Below, piece after piece: positions 55,435 through 64,000 of a stretch of DNA of 64,000 bases. The number at the start of each line of letters is the position of its first letter. Position 1 is the stretch's first letter. Source of the DNA: Rossellomorea orangium (lineage in GTDB: Bacteria; Bacillota; Bacilli; Bacillales; Bacillaceae_B); the NCBI RefSeq assembly GCF_019334305.1, contig NZ_JAHWGH010000017.1, forward strand, positions 248,001 to 312,000, read 5' to 3'. The notes below the pieces were generated by a model, which had not been told where the DNA came from, did not search any database, and worked only from the letters and a program-made list of their open reading frames with translations. Made by a program: the position numbers and the translations under genes.

Positions 55435-56289
55435 TTAATCTTTCGTAAATCCTAATAGCACACCGCCGATAATGATCAGCACACAGCCTGCGATGACGAG
55501 AAGGATCTGCTTTTTCGATTTCTTTTCACCCAAGAAAAACAAACCTCCAAGGGTCGAAATGACAATTCCCGTTTGGGAAAGGGAGAAGCTTGTTGCGACT
55601 CCGATACGGGGAAGGGCAAGCAACAACCCTAGATTTCCGGAAGCCCACATGAGTCCGGTTAAGATATTCCGGATCGTGTATTTATTGAACGGTTTATGCC
55701 TGAAAGTGATGACAACGGCCCCGATGAACATGCCGATTGCCTGAGGTAAAATCGCTTCCCAGCCATCAATATCAAACCATCTTAAAATGACGACATACGC
55801 TATGTAACCACAACTTGAAAGAAGGAGAGTCAAAAGGCCTTTTTTAAGTTGAGAGTCTTCATCACCCTCGGATTTTTGAGTGAATGAGGTCAGGACGACA
55901 CCAATGATAAGAGCTAAAACCGCTCCGCTGCCGAGGAGGATCGTTTCAGTCGTTTTCCATTCTTTGAATACTAAAACACCGAAAAGGGTCGTTCCAATCA
56001 GCTGCATCCCCGTTGAAATCGGGACGGTTTTTGAAACGCCGATGAATTTTACACTTGCCAGCTGGTTCACTTGTCCGACCGCCCAGAAGACGCCGGAAAT
56101 AAACCCGATTCCCCAGACAAATAACGTTAATTCAGGGGATTTAATGAAGAAAACACCAATCGCAAACAGCAGTGAACCAACCGTGATCCCAACCGTTTGG
56201 CTATAGGCATTCCCTCCGAGCTTTACACTTACAAACACAAGACTTCCCCACGCAACCGCGGGGATCAGGGCTAAAAGAATCCCTATCAT
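55435..56289 (-). CDS. glcU: Glucose uptake protein GlcU
   Basis: A 284-residue GRP-transporter family protein with about ten membrane segments (IGILLALIPAVAWGSLVFVS at the N-terminus). Imports glucose by proton symport and is paired with gdh in Bacillus. The ATG at 56289 follows AAGGATGTGG. An ATG at 56313 would add eight residues. Confidence 0.92.
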   Translation of the reverse strand: MIGILLALIPAVAWGSLVFVSVKLGGNAYSQTVGITVGSLLFAIGVFFIKSPELTLFVWGIGFISGVFWAVGQVNQLASVKFIGVSKTVPISTGMQLIGTTLFGVLVFKEWKTTETILLGSGAVLALIIGVVLTSFTQKSEGDEDSQLKKGLLTLLLSSCGYIAYVVILRWFDIDGWEAILPQAIGMFIGAVVITFRHKPFNKYTIRNILTGLMWASGNLGLLLALPRIGVATSFSLSQTGIVISTLGGLFFLGEKKSKKQILLVIAGCVLIIIGGVLLGFTKD

Positions 56290-56445
56290 ACATCCACATC
56301 CTTTTTCCAACAATGATCATAGTTTTCCTCCGAAACAATAATTCTAGCCGTTTCGACTGGAAAAACCCAAAATATTTCCCACTCTCTGATGCATACCCTT
56401 CTTTTCTCCGGTATAATCTCGAACAGAGGGAATGCGGACAGAAAG

Positions 56446-56478
56446 AAGAAAGCGTTGATTCATCATCAACGCTTTCTT
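56446..56478 (-). terminator. Terminator of the lipoprotein gene
   Basis: A 14-bp perfect stem (56446-56459 with 56465-56478) and T-rich tail on the minus strand, 5 nt after the stop at 56484. Confidence 0.85.
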
Positions 56479-56483
56479 CTTTG

Positions 56484-57005
56484 CTATTTGGTGGAAGTAT
56501 GTATCGGGACAATGACTCTTTCATTCTCGACATTCACCATGACATGGACATCACGGTCGATGGAAAGGTCTTTAAAACGGAGCGAATATAAGCCGGTAGG
56601 ATTTTTTTCGATGGATTGGATGACCACCTCTGAAAACCGGGGATCTCTCATGACTAATTGAACGACATTTTCTTCTGTTTTGCTTTGCTCGTCTGTCAGG
56701 AACACCAGTTGGTCCGCAGAACCTCTCCTGGGATAGGATTCCTGGAGCTTGCCATTGAAGGTGACATTCACTTTTTTGCCCAGTTCTATATCTTCTTTAT
56801 GCAGCTTTTTATCTTGATCAGTCAGTAAGACGGTATGTTGATCGAAAGAAAACCAAACATCATTGATCAGTACCTCGTTATTCTCCAACCGGGTCACGAA
56901 GCCTATGAAATCGGTACTGCCCTGAGAGTTGACAGACGTTGAAGGCCCGCAGCCGGTACATAATAAACAGAAACAAAGTATCAGAACAGTCAAACATTTT
57001 TTCAT
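56484..57005 (-). CDS. Putative lipoprotein of unknown function
   Basis: A 173-residue protein with a lipoprotein signal (LLCTGC lipobox, Cys about 19). The mature part starts with a beta-rich domain of OB-like pattern (VTRLENNEVLINDVWFSF) reminiscent of DUF3221; I am not sure. A second C-terminal segment has LRFKDLSIDRDVHVMVNV. Confidence 0.7.
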   Translation of the reverse strand: MKKCLTVLILCFCLLCTGCGPSTSVNSQGSTDFIGFVTRLENNEVLINDVWFSFDQHTVLLTDQDKKLHKEDIELGKKVNVTFNGKLQESYPRRGSADQLVFLTDEQSKTEENVVQLVMRDPRFSEVVIQSIEKNPTGLYSLRFKDLSIDRDVHVMVNVENERVIVPIHTSTK

Positions 57006-57054
57006 AGACTCCCCCCTTATAAGATTAGACGATTGAGGACATCATTAAGTTTCA

Positions 57055-57849
57055 CTATTTTTTGAAAAAAAGGTTATTTCCTACTTTTTCTACAAAAGAT
57101 GGGAATAGCTGATAGATTTTACTGCCCATATTCATCCACCGCGGCAGGTTGATTTCTCTCTTGTTCGTAAAGAGCGCATTCACTACCGTGTCAGCAACAT
57201 ATGCAGGATCAAGCATGAATTTCTCTACATTCTTCACGTACGTTCCGGATTCATCGGCAATGGAAAAGAAGTCCGTGGCGATGGGACCGGGGTTTACCGC
57301 GGTCACTTTTACACCATATCTTTTCGCTTCCATCCTTACACTGTTTGTATACCCGAGGACAGCATGCTTGGAGGCTGAGTATGCACTTGATTTCGGGGTG
57401 GCAAACTTCCCTGCCTGAGAAGCGATGTTCATAATGTGACCGAAACCTTGTTCACGCATATGGGGAAGGACCTCACCTGTACACGCCATAAGACCAAGCA
57501 CATTCACATCCATCATTCCTTTCACATCTTGAAAAGAGGTTTCATGGGCTTCTTGAAAAATTCCATACCCCGCATTATTGATCAAGGCATGAATCGCTCC
57601 AAAGTCCTCAAGGATGGTGTGGAAGACAGCGGGAATTTGATCATAATCCGTTACGTTTAAAGGATAGACTTCCACCTTACACTTATATTCTGTTGTCAAT
57701 TTTTCCTTCAATGCCTGGAGCAGATGGACACGTCGTGCAATCAATGCAAGATTCCCGCCGCTCTCTGCAACCTTAATGGCCATCTGTTCGCCGATGCCTC
57801 CAGAGGCACCGGTAATGACAATCGTTTTTCCTTTAATTTTATTGTTCAT
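57055..57849 (-). CDS. yqjQ: SDR-family oxidoreductase YqjQ
   Basis: A 264-residue classical SDR: GASGGIGEQMA (about 14-24), NNAGYG (about 92), Ser and YSASKHA (about 158-164). Substrate unknown. In the order yqjQ-yqjP-proI of B. subtilis; starts 16 nt after the MBL gene stop. Confidence 0.9.
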   Translation of the reverse strand: MNNKIKGKTIVITGASGGIGEQMAIKVAESGGNLALIARRVHLLQALKEKLTTEYKCKVEVYPLNVTDYDQIPAVFHTILEDFGAIHALINNAGYGIFQEAHETSFQDVKGMMDVNVLGLMACTGEVLPHMREQGFGHIMNIASQAGKFATPKSSAYSASKHAVLGYTNSVRMEAKRYGVKVTAVNPGPIATDFFSIADESGTYVKNVEKFMLDPAYVADTVVNALFTNKREINLPRWMNMGSKIYQLFPSFVEKVGNNLFFKK

Positions 57850-57865
57850 GTAACGTCACATCTTT

Positions 57866-58825
57866 CTAAACAAAATAATAATAGATTCCTTCATGCTTCT
57901 CTTTTTTTATGTAATGAAGGGATTCCAGATAGTCCAATTGCCCGATCGTTTCCGACAGTGTCAGACCAAGCTCCTTTCGATAAACGGAAGGAAATAGTCT
58001 TTTGCAAATTTCAAATACGGTCACGCGGTTTCCTCTGATCATCTCGAGCACGCCTTGAGCTCTCTCATCCTGTTTCAAGAGTCTCCTCGGAATTAATCCA
58101 TGAACATCTTCAATATTGTCTCCATGGCCCGTGTAAGCAAGGGAAATCGGTATGTCCAGAAGTTTTTTCAATGAAGCATTATATTGTAGCAATGGCTTTG
58201 AACGCTCCGTTTCCCCCTCGAATGGAGGTTCAATGAGGGGGTTGGGAGATATGGATGCCAGGATGTGATCTCCCGCGATCAGAACGCCGTCACTTTCCCG
58301 GTAAAAAGATAAGTGGCTCTGGGCGTGGCCCAGCGTTTCGATTATGGACCAGCCTTCCATTCCAGGCAGTGCATCCCCTTCGCCTATCACCACGTCCAGC
58401 TTACGGTTACCCATGAATTTCAAGGGGCTCTTGAATTTCGGGATCGCTGCGAGGTACTCATGGGGCAATCCCGATTCTATGGCCAATTGCATGAAAAAAC
58501 GGTCGTACACTTCATGGAAGTGATCATCGCGATGAAGCCAGAATCGGTTATATTTGTGACCAAAAACCGTAACGGAGGACGGAAAACGGTCAAGCAGTCC
58601 TGCATGATCCGGATGGTGATGAGTCAGGACGATTTGTTCGATATCCCCCGGCGTATATCCTAAAGTGGATAATTGCTCCGTCAGCTGCACCCAGGCCGTA
58701 TCGGTAAGAGGACCTGCATCAACAAGCGTCAAAGCATCCCCTTTCACTAAATAAACATTCACATCTCCTACGGCAAATGGAGTGGAAAGTGTGATTTTTG
58801 CAATATCATTCACTAAAGTTGTCAT
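57866..58825 (-). CDS. yqjP: Metallo-beta-lactamase-fold hydrolase YqjP
   Basis: A 319-residue MBL-fold protein: zinc ligands in LTHHHPDHAGLL (about 67-78), GHAQSHLSFY (His about 170), AGDHIL (Asp about 186) and YTGHGD (His about 233), plus a C-terminal winged-helix-like domain. General hydrolase, substrate unknown. I chose the ATG at 58825 after GTGGTGA; the much longer frame has no ribosome site. Confidence 0.9.
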   Translation of the reverse strand: MTTLVNDIAKITLSTPFAVGDVNVYLVKGDALTLVDAGPLTDTAWVQLTEQLSTLGYTPGDIEQIVLTHHHPDHAGLLDRFPSSVTVFGHKYNRFWLHRDDHFHEVYDRFFMQLAIESGLPHEYLAAIPKFKSPLKFMGNRKLDVVIGEGDALPGMEGWSIIETLGHAQSHLSFYRESDGVLIAGDHILASISPNPLIEPPFEGETERSKPLLQYNASLKKLLDIPISLAYTGHGDNIEDVHGLIPRRLLKQDERAQGVLEMIRGNRVTVFEICKRLFPSVYRKELGLTLSETIGQLDYLESLHYIKKEKHEGIYYYFV

Positions 58826-58913
58826 ATTTTCACCACATTCTTCATAATAAAAAGGGTAAAGCAAGCACCGTACCCCCTGCCACTCAAAAAAAATGAATGA
58901 CCCTTCAGTACCT

Positions 58914-58942
58914 AGTGTACATTTTTTCGTGTACAATGTCAT
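58914..58942 (-). promoter_or_regulatory. Possible promoter of yqjP
   Basis: ATGACA (58937-58942), 17-nt spacer, TACACT (58914-58919). The spacer and -10 contain the direct repeat GTACAC twice, 14 bp apart. Confidence 0.4.
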
Positions 58943-58975
58943 TTTTAAAATGATTGAATATACTGAAATAAACAC

Positions 58976-59005
58976 TTGACAAACAAGCTCTCTTTCGAAG
59001 ATAAT
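58976..59005 (+). promoter_or_regulatory. Sigma-A promoter of the proI T-box leader
   Basis: TTGACA (58976-58981), 18-nt spacer, GATAAT (59000-59005). A second TATAAT at 59010 lacks a -35. Confidence 0.55.
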
Positions 59006-59061
59006 CACCTATAATATCCATTTGACCTTATTTTTTTTTACATATTCATACATGAAAAGCG

Positions 59062-59299
59062 ATGATAAAGACTAGTAATGAATAGATGATGTCAGAGATC
59101 GGAGCCCACCGGCTGAAAGGCACCGTCGTCCCCTCTATTCATGAACCTGCCTTTTGAGCGTCTTAAAGCAGAACGTTCTCCAGCGTTAATGGAATGAGAG
59201 TGTGTTCATTTTCTTCATCAATTGAAAATGGACAAAACAAGGTGGTACCACGGAAGACAGACCCTTTCGTCCTTTAAGGATGAGAGGGTCTGTCTTTTT
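59062..59299 (+). promoter_or_regulatory. T-box riboswitch, proline-specific, upstream of proI
   Basis: The T-box AAGGTGGTACCACGG is at 59239-59253. Stem I base pairs AAGAC (59068-59072) with GTCTT (59160-59164). The S-turn pair AGTA (59074) and GAA (59143) flanks the specifier CCT at 59146-59148, a proline codon. Uncharged tRNA-Pro would pair with it and with the T-box and prevent the terminator at 59256-59299, switching on proI. Confidence 0.93.
59256..59299 (+). terminator. T-box-controlled terminator
   Basis: GACAGACCCT (59256-59265) pairs perfectly with AGGGTCTGTC (59285-59294), followed by five T residues; overlaps the 3' edge of the T-box region. Confidence 0.9.
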
Positions 59300-59322
59300 A
59301 CTATAAAGGGAGGAATGAGGGA

Positions 59323-60141
59323 ATGAAGACATTATTTATCGGGGCAGGATCGATGGCACATGCATTAATGAGCGGCGCATTGAAAGCAGGAGTATTGCGA
59401 AGTGAAGAAGTGTATGTAACCAACCGCGCCAACCGGCAGCGTTTAGATGAAATCATGCACGAATTCTGCGTTCGGAGGATGAACCGGGACACACCCTATG
59501 ATGTCGTCGTTCTTGCCATGAAACCAAAGGACTTTCATGAAGCGGCAGAGTCGATCAGACCCCACCTCTCAGAAGATACGCTAGTCATTTCTGTACTGGC
59601 AGGGATCACCTTGGAACATATAAGCGACAGGCTTTCCTTTAACGGGGCCATTGCAAGAGCGATGCCCAATACAAGTGCCGCCCTTGGGAAATCAGCAACG
59701 GCTGTATCCTTTAACGGAAACCTCTCACACTCTCAAAAGGTATGGACGAAAATACTCTTTGAATCTGTCGGAATGGCAACAGAGGTAGAGGAAGAGAAGC
59801 TTGACCTCATTACGGCACTTTCAGGGAGCGGACCTGCTTATATCTATTATATTGCCGAAATCATGAAGAACGCAGCTGTCGAACTGGGGCTCGAAGAAGA
59901 GCTCGCCGAAAGCATGGTGACCCAGACGATTGCAGGAGCGAGTGCCATGCTTTCTGAATCCGGATTAGAAGCCGGTGAATTGAGGAGAAACGTAACGAGT
60001 GCAGGTGGAACGACCGAGGCGGGTATTTCAAAGCTTGAACATCACCAGGTAAGGGATGCCTTCTTCCAATGTATCACTTCTGCAAAGGATCGCTCCCTGG
60101 TGCTTGGACGTGAATTAAAGAAGCAATCTTTGAAAAAATAA
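59323..60141 (+). CDS. proI: Pyrroline-5-carboxylate reductase ProI
   Basis: A 272-residue P5C reductase. N-terminal nucleotide site IGAGSMAHALMSG (about 5-17) and C-terminal dimer/substrate signature LSGSGPAYIYYIAE (about 165-178) and TSAGGTTEAGI (about 225-235). Catalyses the last step of proline synthesis. In the B. subtilis position of yqjO. Controlled by the proline T-box. Confidence 0.95.
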   Translation: MKTLFIGAGSMAHALMSGALKAGVLRSEEVYVTNRANRQRLDEIMHEFCVRRMNRDTPYDVVVLAMKPKDFHEAAESIRPHLSEDTLVISVLAGITLEHISDRLSFNGAIARAMPNTSAALGKSATAVSFNGNLSHSQKVWTKILFESVGMATEVEEEKLDLITALSGSGPAYIYYIAEIMKNAAVELGLEEELAESMVTQTIAGASAMLSESGLEAGELRRNVTSAGGTTEAGISKLEHHQVRDAFFQCITSAKDRSLVLGRELKKQSLKK

Positions 60142-60216
60142 ACGTAAAGCCCACCATGATTCGAAAAGATTCCATTACATTGATACAATCAGAGAAAAAG
60201 AAGAAGGTCGACACAC

Positions 60217-61368
60217 ATGAATCTCCTACTTATCTTCCTTTCTGCTATCCTTGTCGTCTGGATCGTTCTGTCCATCGACGTGTGGAGGGGACTTGGAAAA
60301 CTCACATCGATCGAAGAATTTCAGTTAACAGCTGACAGACCGCTTCTATCCATCATTGTGCCGGCAAGGGACGAAGAGGAAACCATTTCAGACAGTATTC
60401 TGTCACAACTCGATCAGGACTATCACCGGATTGAATGGATTCTCGTAAATGACCGTTCAACAGACAGCACTCAGTGGAAAATGGAAGCTATGGCAAAAAA
60501 AGATAAGAGAATCTGCGTACTCCATATCGATTCCCTGGAAGAGGGATGGCTTGGCAAAAATCAGGCATTATACAAAGGGTATAAACGTTCAAAAGGTTCA
60601 CTCATCCTGTTTACCGATGCAGACGTCCTGTATAAAGATCCTTCGACGCTATCAAGGGCCGTTGGTTTCTTACAATCACAGAAACTCGACCATCTGACCC
60701 TGGCACCCGGCATCAAGTCACAAACATTCTGGTTAAAGAGCTTTGTTGCATTCTTTCTATTTGGCTTTTCCTTTTATAAGCGTCCATGGAAAGCAAATGA
60801 TCCTTCCTCTAAGACCGGGATGGGGGTCGGCGCCTTCAATCTTGTCACCCGTTCAGCATATGAGGAGATCGGAACTCACGAGAAGATCAAGAATATGCCC
60901 GATGATGATCTCCAGCTTGGCATCACGATGAAAAAACGGGGTAAAAGCCAGGCGTTCCTCACTGCCTTAAAGTCCCTCGAGGTCGAATGGTACCACTCAT
61001 TGAAAGAAGCCTTTAAAGGCCTTGAGAAAAATACGTTTGCCGGGCTCCATTATTCGATCCTGGTTGTACTATTTGCCATGATTGGGGTATTCAGTTCCAC
61101 CGTACTGCCTTTCTTGACGGTATTCTCAAAAGATCCGTCCATTGTCACCGTCAGCCTGCTGATCATCTTCTTCATCGGCATCACCTACGTGAAAGTAATA
61201 AAGAAAATGACAAACGAATCTCCCTTCCTCTTTCTTTCACTGCCCGTGACGGCCCTGTTATTCACCTATTCAATCGCACGGGCCACAGTTCTCACCTTCA
61301 AACGGGGAGGGGTTGAATGGCGTGGAACGATTTACCCACTGAAGGTCTTGAAGCAAAAAAGAAAGTAA
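60217..61368 (+). CDS. Membrane GT2 glycosyltransferase
   Basis: A 383-residue protein: N-terminal membrane segment (about 3-22), GT-A domain with IIVPARDEEETISDSILSQ (about 46-64) and the metal motif FTDADVLY (about 130-137), DDD in NMPDDDLQLG (about 230), and several C-terminal membrane segments. Similar to carotenoid glycosyltransferases (CrtQ-type) and other lipid-linked GT2 enzymes. Acceptor unknown; no carotenoid genes nearby. Confidence 0.82.
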   Translation: MNLLLIFLSAILVVWIVLSIDVWRGLGKLTSIEEFQLTADRPLLSIIVPARDEEETISDSILSQLDQDYHRIEWILVNDRSTDSTQWKMEAMAKKDKRICVLHIDSLEEGWLGKNQALYKGYKRSKGSLILFTDADVLYKDPSTLSRAVGFLQSQKLDHLTLAPGIKSQTFWLKSFVAFFLFGFSFYKRPWKANDPSSKTGMGVGAFNLVTRSAYEEIGTHEKIKNMPDDDLQLGITMKKRGKSQAFLTALKSLEVEWYHSLKEAFKGLEKNTFAGLHYSILVVLFAMIGVFSSTVLPFLTVFSKDPSIVTVSLLIIFFIGITYVKVIKKMTNESPFLFLSLPVTALLFTYSIARATVLTFKRGGVEWRGTIYPLKVLKQKRK

Positions 61369-61398
61369 AGCACATTTCTTTTCGGGCCAAAATGTTGT

Positions 61399-61407
61399 TG
61401 ATATAAT
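61399..61407 (+). promoter_or_regulatory. Extended -10 promoter of namA
   Basis: TGATATAAT is an extended -10 box, 57 nt upstream of the namA start; no clear -35. Confidence 0.5.
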
Positions 61408-61464
61408 CACTGTGTATAACTGTTTAGAAACCCGAAATAAATTCGTCATGGAAGGTGATCGAAG

Positions 61465-62481
61465 ATGAAAGCAAAATTATTCGAACCATATACGCTTAAA
61501 AATGTGGAATTGAAGAACAGAATCGTCATGGCCCCGATGTGCATGTACTCTTCCCACAATGAAGATGGAAAAGTCGAAAACTGGCATCGCACCCACTATA
61601 CAAGCCGAGCTGTTGGAGGAGTCGGACTCATCATCCTAGAAGCAACGGCGGTAACACCACAGGGAAGAATTTCTCCACAAGATTTGGGTATTTGGGACGA
61701 TGCACATATTGAAGGCTTAAAAGAATTAGTGGACCTGATGAAGGAGCAAGGGGCAAAGACAGGCATCCAGCTTGCCCATGCAGGAAGAAAAGCCGTCCTT
61801 GATGGCGATATTCTTGCACCATCTGCGATTCCCTTTAACGAAGAAATGAAAACGCCTGTTGAAATGTCAGCCAATGATATAGAAAAAACAATCGCGGCCT
61901 TTGTAAAGGGAGCAGAAAGAGCGAAGGAAGCGGGCTTTGATGTGATTGAAATTCACGGGGCACACGGATATCTCATCAATGAATTCCTCTCCCCTTTATC
62001 GAATAAACGGAATGATGAATATGGCGGACCAGCAGAAAACCGCTACCGGTTCCTACGCGAAATCATTGACGGGATCCAACTGGTGTGGGACGGACCACTC
62101 CTCGTCAGGGTTTCTGCCAAGGATTATCACGATGAAGGCTTGGACGTCGAAGACTATGTCGTTTTTGCAAAGTGGATGAAAGAACAAGGTGTCGATTTGA
62201 TCGACGTCAGCTCAGGTGCCCTAGTACCTGCACGCATCCCTGTATTCCCAGGCTATCAGGTGAAGCTTGCCGAAACGATCAAGAACGGAGCAGGCATCGA
62301 TACAGGAGCGGTTGGATTGATTACAACCGGCATTCAGGCGGAAGAAATCCTGCAAAATGAACGGGCGGACCTGGTCCTTCTTGCCCGTGAACTCCTGCGG
62401 GATCCGTATTGGCCAAGAACGTCTGCGCAAGAGTTGGGTGTGGAGATTGAAGCACCAAAACAGTATGAGCGTGGCTGGTAA
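61465..62481 (+). CDS. namA: NADPH dehydrogenase NamA (old yellow enzyme, YqjM)
   Basis: A 338-residue FMN TIM barrel, same length as B. subtilis YqjM. Cys and Tyr in APMCMYSSH (about 23-31), QLAHAGRKA (about 102-110) and the substrate histidines in [14 protein letters not shown] (about 164, 167). C-terminal [10 protein letters not shown] and RGW (arginine finger of the neighbouring subunit). Reduces activated alkenes and nitro compounds; linked to oxidative and xenobiotic stress. Confidence 0.95.
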   Translation: MKAKLFEPYTLKNVELKNRIVMAPMCMYSSHNEDGKVENWHRTHYTSRAVGGVGLIILEATAVTPQGRISPQDLGIWDDAHIEGLKELVDLMKEQGAKTGIQLAHAGRKAVLDGDILAPSAIPFNEEMKTPVEMSANDIEKTIAAFVKGAERAKEAGFDVIEIHGAHGYLINEFLSPLSNKRNDEYGGPAENRYRFLREIIDGIQLVWDGPLLVRVSAKDYHDEGLDVEDYVVFAKWMKEQGVDLIDVSSGALVPARIPVFPGYQVKLAETIKNGAGIDTGAVGLITTGIQAEEILQNERADLVLLARELLRDPYWPRTSAQELGVEIEAPKQYERGW

Positions 62482-62485
62482 AATA

Positions 62486-62530
62486 AAAGAAGGTAGCGCG
62501 GAACCCTAGGTTCCGCGCTACCTTTTATTT
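62486..62530. terminator. Bidirectional terminator between namA and the GNAT gene
   Basis: A 16-bp perfect stem (62490-62505 with 62509-62524) with 3-nt loop, followed by TTTTATTT on the plus strand and TCTTTTATTTT on the minus strand. Confidence 0.9.
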
Positions 62531-63280
62531 ATACACTTTCTGCACTTCATACCGGAAACCTAAACACGTGTAACCTTGCTTCTGATACATCAGTCTCGGC
62601 GTATCTTCACCGTCCGCCACCAGTATGACATCCCTGTCATGGAACCGGTCCATGACAAACCGCTGAAGCCTGCTGCCGATCCCTTTTTTTTGAAAGGTTT
62701 CGTGAACCATCAATCCGTCGATTTCTGCAGCATCTTTTTCAATGATTACATCCACGGAGCCGGCAGGAGTACCCTTATATAAAGCAAGCACCTGCATAAT
62801 ACTCGGATTTTCAAAATTCCGCTTGTGCATGTCCACCTTTTGATCGGCAAAATCAGGGCCAAAGTCCATATCCTGCTCGTACTGAAAGGCAAGGTAATCA
62901 TCCAGTTCCTTCTTGCCCACTTCTATGACATCTACGTCAGGATTCACTTCCACTAAAGGGAATTGATCTGGTTCTATAGAATACAGTTCATTGAATCCGA
63001 CGTCATAACCTTCTTGTTTAAAATAGTCCATCAGTTCTTCTGAAGGTTTGTCATCTTGAGGAAAGAGAAATTTCACGTGTTTCTGACCTTTCGCTTGATG
63101 GAATCCCCTTAAGAAAAGGGCGGCATCTTTAAACTCTTCAAGTGTTGGCTGCCTCGTGAATGCCAGGAAGTTGCTGTCATACCTCGTCAGCATTTCAGGA
63201 TAATGAACATGATTATAAAGTGTGTTTTCCCCCACAACATGTCCCGGATAATAAATATGATCAAATGTGTATGTTTTCAT
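62525..63280 (-). CDS. GNAT-family acetyltransferase
   Basis: A 251-residue protein. The C-terminal half (about 125-250) is a GNAT domain with the acetyl-CoA motif VHETFQKKGIGSRLQRFV (about 190-207); the N-terminal half is a degenerate domain of similar size. No substrate can be inferred. Confidence 0.82.
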   Translation of the reverse strand: MKTYTFDHIYYPGHVVGENTLYNHVHYPEMLTRYDSNFLAFTRQPTLEEFKDAALFLRGFHQAKGQKHVKFLFPQDDKPSEELMDYFKQEGYDVGFNELYSIEPDQFPLVEVNPDVDVIEVGKKELDDYLAFQYEQDMDFGPDFADQKVDMHKRNFENPSIMQVLALYKGTPAGSVDVIIEKDAAEIDGLMVHETFQKKGIGSRLQRFVMDRFHDRDVILVADGEDTPRLMYQKQGYTCLGFRYEVQKVYK

Positions 63281-63312
63281 TTTGTATCCCCCAATGTCAA
63301 TTACAATCTATT

Positions 63313-63852
63313 CTATTCCCAGATACGGCGCACAGAGGCACGCGCCTCTCCTACTTCAACGATATATACATCCGGATTCGAAAGAGCGAATAGCTCGGAG
63401 TATCCATAGCTGTCATCAAACAACCTCAACAACAGTGTCGTTAAATTACCGTGGCTAACACAAACGATCCTGTCCTCTTTCTTTCTCAATACCTCATCCA
63501 CAAATGATCTTGCACGCTCCATCGCCATTTGATTGGACTCCCCGCCAGGCAATGATAGGGAGAAATCGTCGAAGCTATTCTTTAATCTTTCCATCCAGTC
63601 GGGAAGGTCTTGATCGCTCAACACCCTTTCCCCCAGTCGGTCATCCTCCTGAACCGTAAGACCGGACCGTTTGGCAAAAGGAGCAATGGTATCCTTTGCC
63701 CTTACAAATGGACTGGAATAAATCGCCTGAATGAATCGATTTTCCAAAAAGGCTGCTAATTGGACCGCCTGTTGTTCCCCTTCTTCCGTTAAAGGAGAGT
63801 GAAACGGCTGCCCCGCCGCTCTGGCATGACGCACGATATAGATTGTTTTCAT
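63313..63852 (-). CDS. Histidine phosphatase family protein
   Basis: A 179-residue phosphoglycerate-mutase-like protein with the RHAR phosphohistidine motif (IVRHARAAGQ, about 6-15), the acid-proton region and VSHGNLTTLL (about 133-142). Probable small-molecule phosphatase of unknown substrate. The canonical RHG is RHA here, seen in other members. Confidence 0.85.
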   Translation of the reverse strand: MKTIYIVRHARAAGQPFHSPLTEEGEQQAVQLAAFLENRFIQAIYSSPFVRAKDTIAPFAKRSGLTVQEDDRLGERVLSDQDLPDWMERLKNSFDDFSLSLPGGESNQMAMERARSFVDEVLRKKEDRIVCVSHGNLTTLLLRLFDDSYGYSELFALSNPDVYIVEVGEARASVRRIWE

Positions 63853-63862
63853 CCTTTTCCCC

Positions 63863-64000
63863 CTATTTCTTTACAGGTATGATGTATTCCATGAAATCAT
63901 TGGCCATATATGTTTCAGGAAACACTTCTCTCGCTTCCTTCTCAAGCTCCCCCCATGATTCCTTAGCATATCTGGAAGAAATGTGGGTCAGGAAAAGCCT
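63863..64000 (-). CDS. rnz: Ribonuclease Z, C-terminal fragment (5' end beyond window)
   Basis: The last 45 codons are visible. LFLTHISSRYAKESW and ANDFMEYIIPVKK match the C-terminus of RNase Z, which has the zinc-binding His in THISSRY. RNase Z matures tRNA 3' ends. The location near namA and proI matches B. subtilis (yqjK). Confidence 0.88.
   Translation of the reverse strand, partial: RLFLTHISSRYAKESWGELEKEAREVFPETYMANDFMEYIIPVKK

Larger units (their letters stand above)
58826..59322. other. Divergent regulatory region between yqjP and proI (497 nt)
   Basis: It holds a weak minus-strand promoter for yqjP (58914-58942), a plus-strand promoter (58976-59005) and the proline T-box leader of proI (59062-59299). 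No gene is supported. Confidence 0.8.

Noticed and set aside
56201..56591. Overlapping frames in the glcU-lipoprotein gap
   Set aside because: They run through the lipoprotein terminator hairpin and lack ribosome sites.
59165..59180. LexA box at GAACGTTC in the proI leader
   Set aside because: The two half-sites touch without the four-base spacer, and it lies inside the T-box RNA.

Overview
The window is chromosomal DNA from a spore-forming Bacillaceae bacterium. It has low-to-moderate GC, strong AGGAGG ribosome sites and frequent TTG/GTG starts. Gene order closely follows two neighbouring arcs of the Bacillus subtilis map: ypbG/ypbF/ypbE/ypbD/recQ/ypbB/fer to ribU, sigX, resABCDE, spmAB-dacB, scpAB, ypuF, ribT, lysA, spoVA, spoIIA, deoB-punA-pdp, xerD, fur and spoIIM; then nudF/yqkF/yqkE/yqkD/yqkB/polY2/yqjQ/yqjP/proI/namA/rnz. 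The protein sequences resemble the Rossellomorea/Bacillus group, but I cannot name a species. I see no phage, insertion sequence, tRNA, rRNA or CRISPR array.

Layout. (1) 1-9.9 kb: an envelope and repair block (metallophosphoesterase, small membrane proteins, CBS/ACT protein, glycosyltransferase, PAP2 phosphatase, LysM protein, CPBP protease, RecQ with YpbB). The divergent spore-coat operon cotJABC sits inside it, and ferredoxin closes it. (2) 9.9-21.3 kb: riboflavin transporter ribU behind an FMN riboswitch, an M23/LysM cell-wall hydrolase, sigX-rsiX behind its own sigma-X-type promoter, the resA-resB-resC cytochrome c maturation genes with the ResDE two-component system, and rluB. (3) 21.4-28.6 kb: spore maturation genes dacB-spmA-spmB behind a sigma-E-type promoter, the condensin subunits scpA-scpB, ypuF, an orphan ribT, a 30-residue membrane peptide and lysA. 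(4) 28.7-42 kb: a shortened spoVA operon (AA, AB, AEA, AF only), dacF-spoIIAA-spoIIAB-sigF, nucleoside salvage deoB-punA-pdp, xerD, yqzK, fur and spoIIM. (5) 42-48.9 kb: GNAT, nudF, the very small FtsZ inhibitor gene mciZ, yqkF, a GrpB protein, yqkE, then ketone-body/leucine catabolism genes (scoB, scoA, thiolase and divergent HMG-CoA lyase) sharing a cre-like site. (6) 49-64 kb: yqkD, an APH(6)-like kinase, Fe-S proteins, an SOS-type Y-family polymerase unit with a LexA box, the forespore-type glucose dehydrogenase/transporter pair, two oxidoreductase/hydrolase genes, proI behind a proline T-box, a glycosyltransferase, old yellow enzyme namA and the 3' end of rnz.

Functionally the window combines sporulation control (spoIIA, spoVA, spoIIM, spmAB, dacB, dacF, mciZ, cotJ) with redox and respiratory control (ResDE, cytochrome c maturation, Fur with a PerR-like site), envelope stress (SigX) and catabolism under carbon control.

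Least explained by ordinary annotation: two intergenic arrays of the direct repeat ATTGCGTCA with an alternating 21/20-bp period; a terminator hairpin that contains the ribosome site and start codon of the next gene; several very short genes; and the absence of spoVAC-AD-AEB from the spoVA operon.
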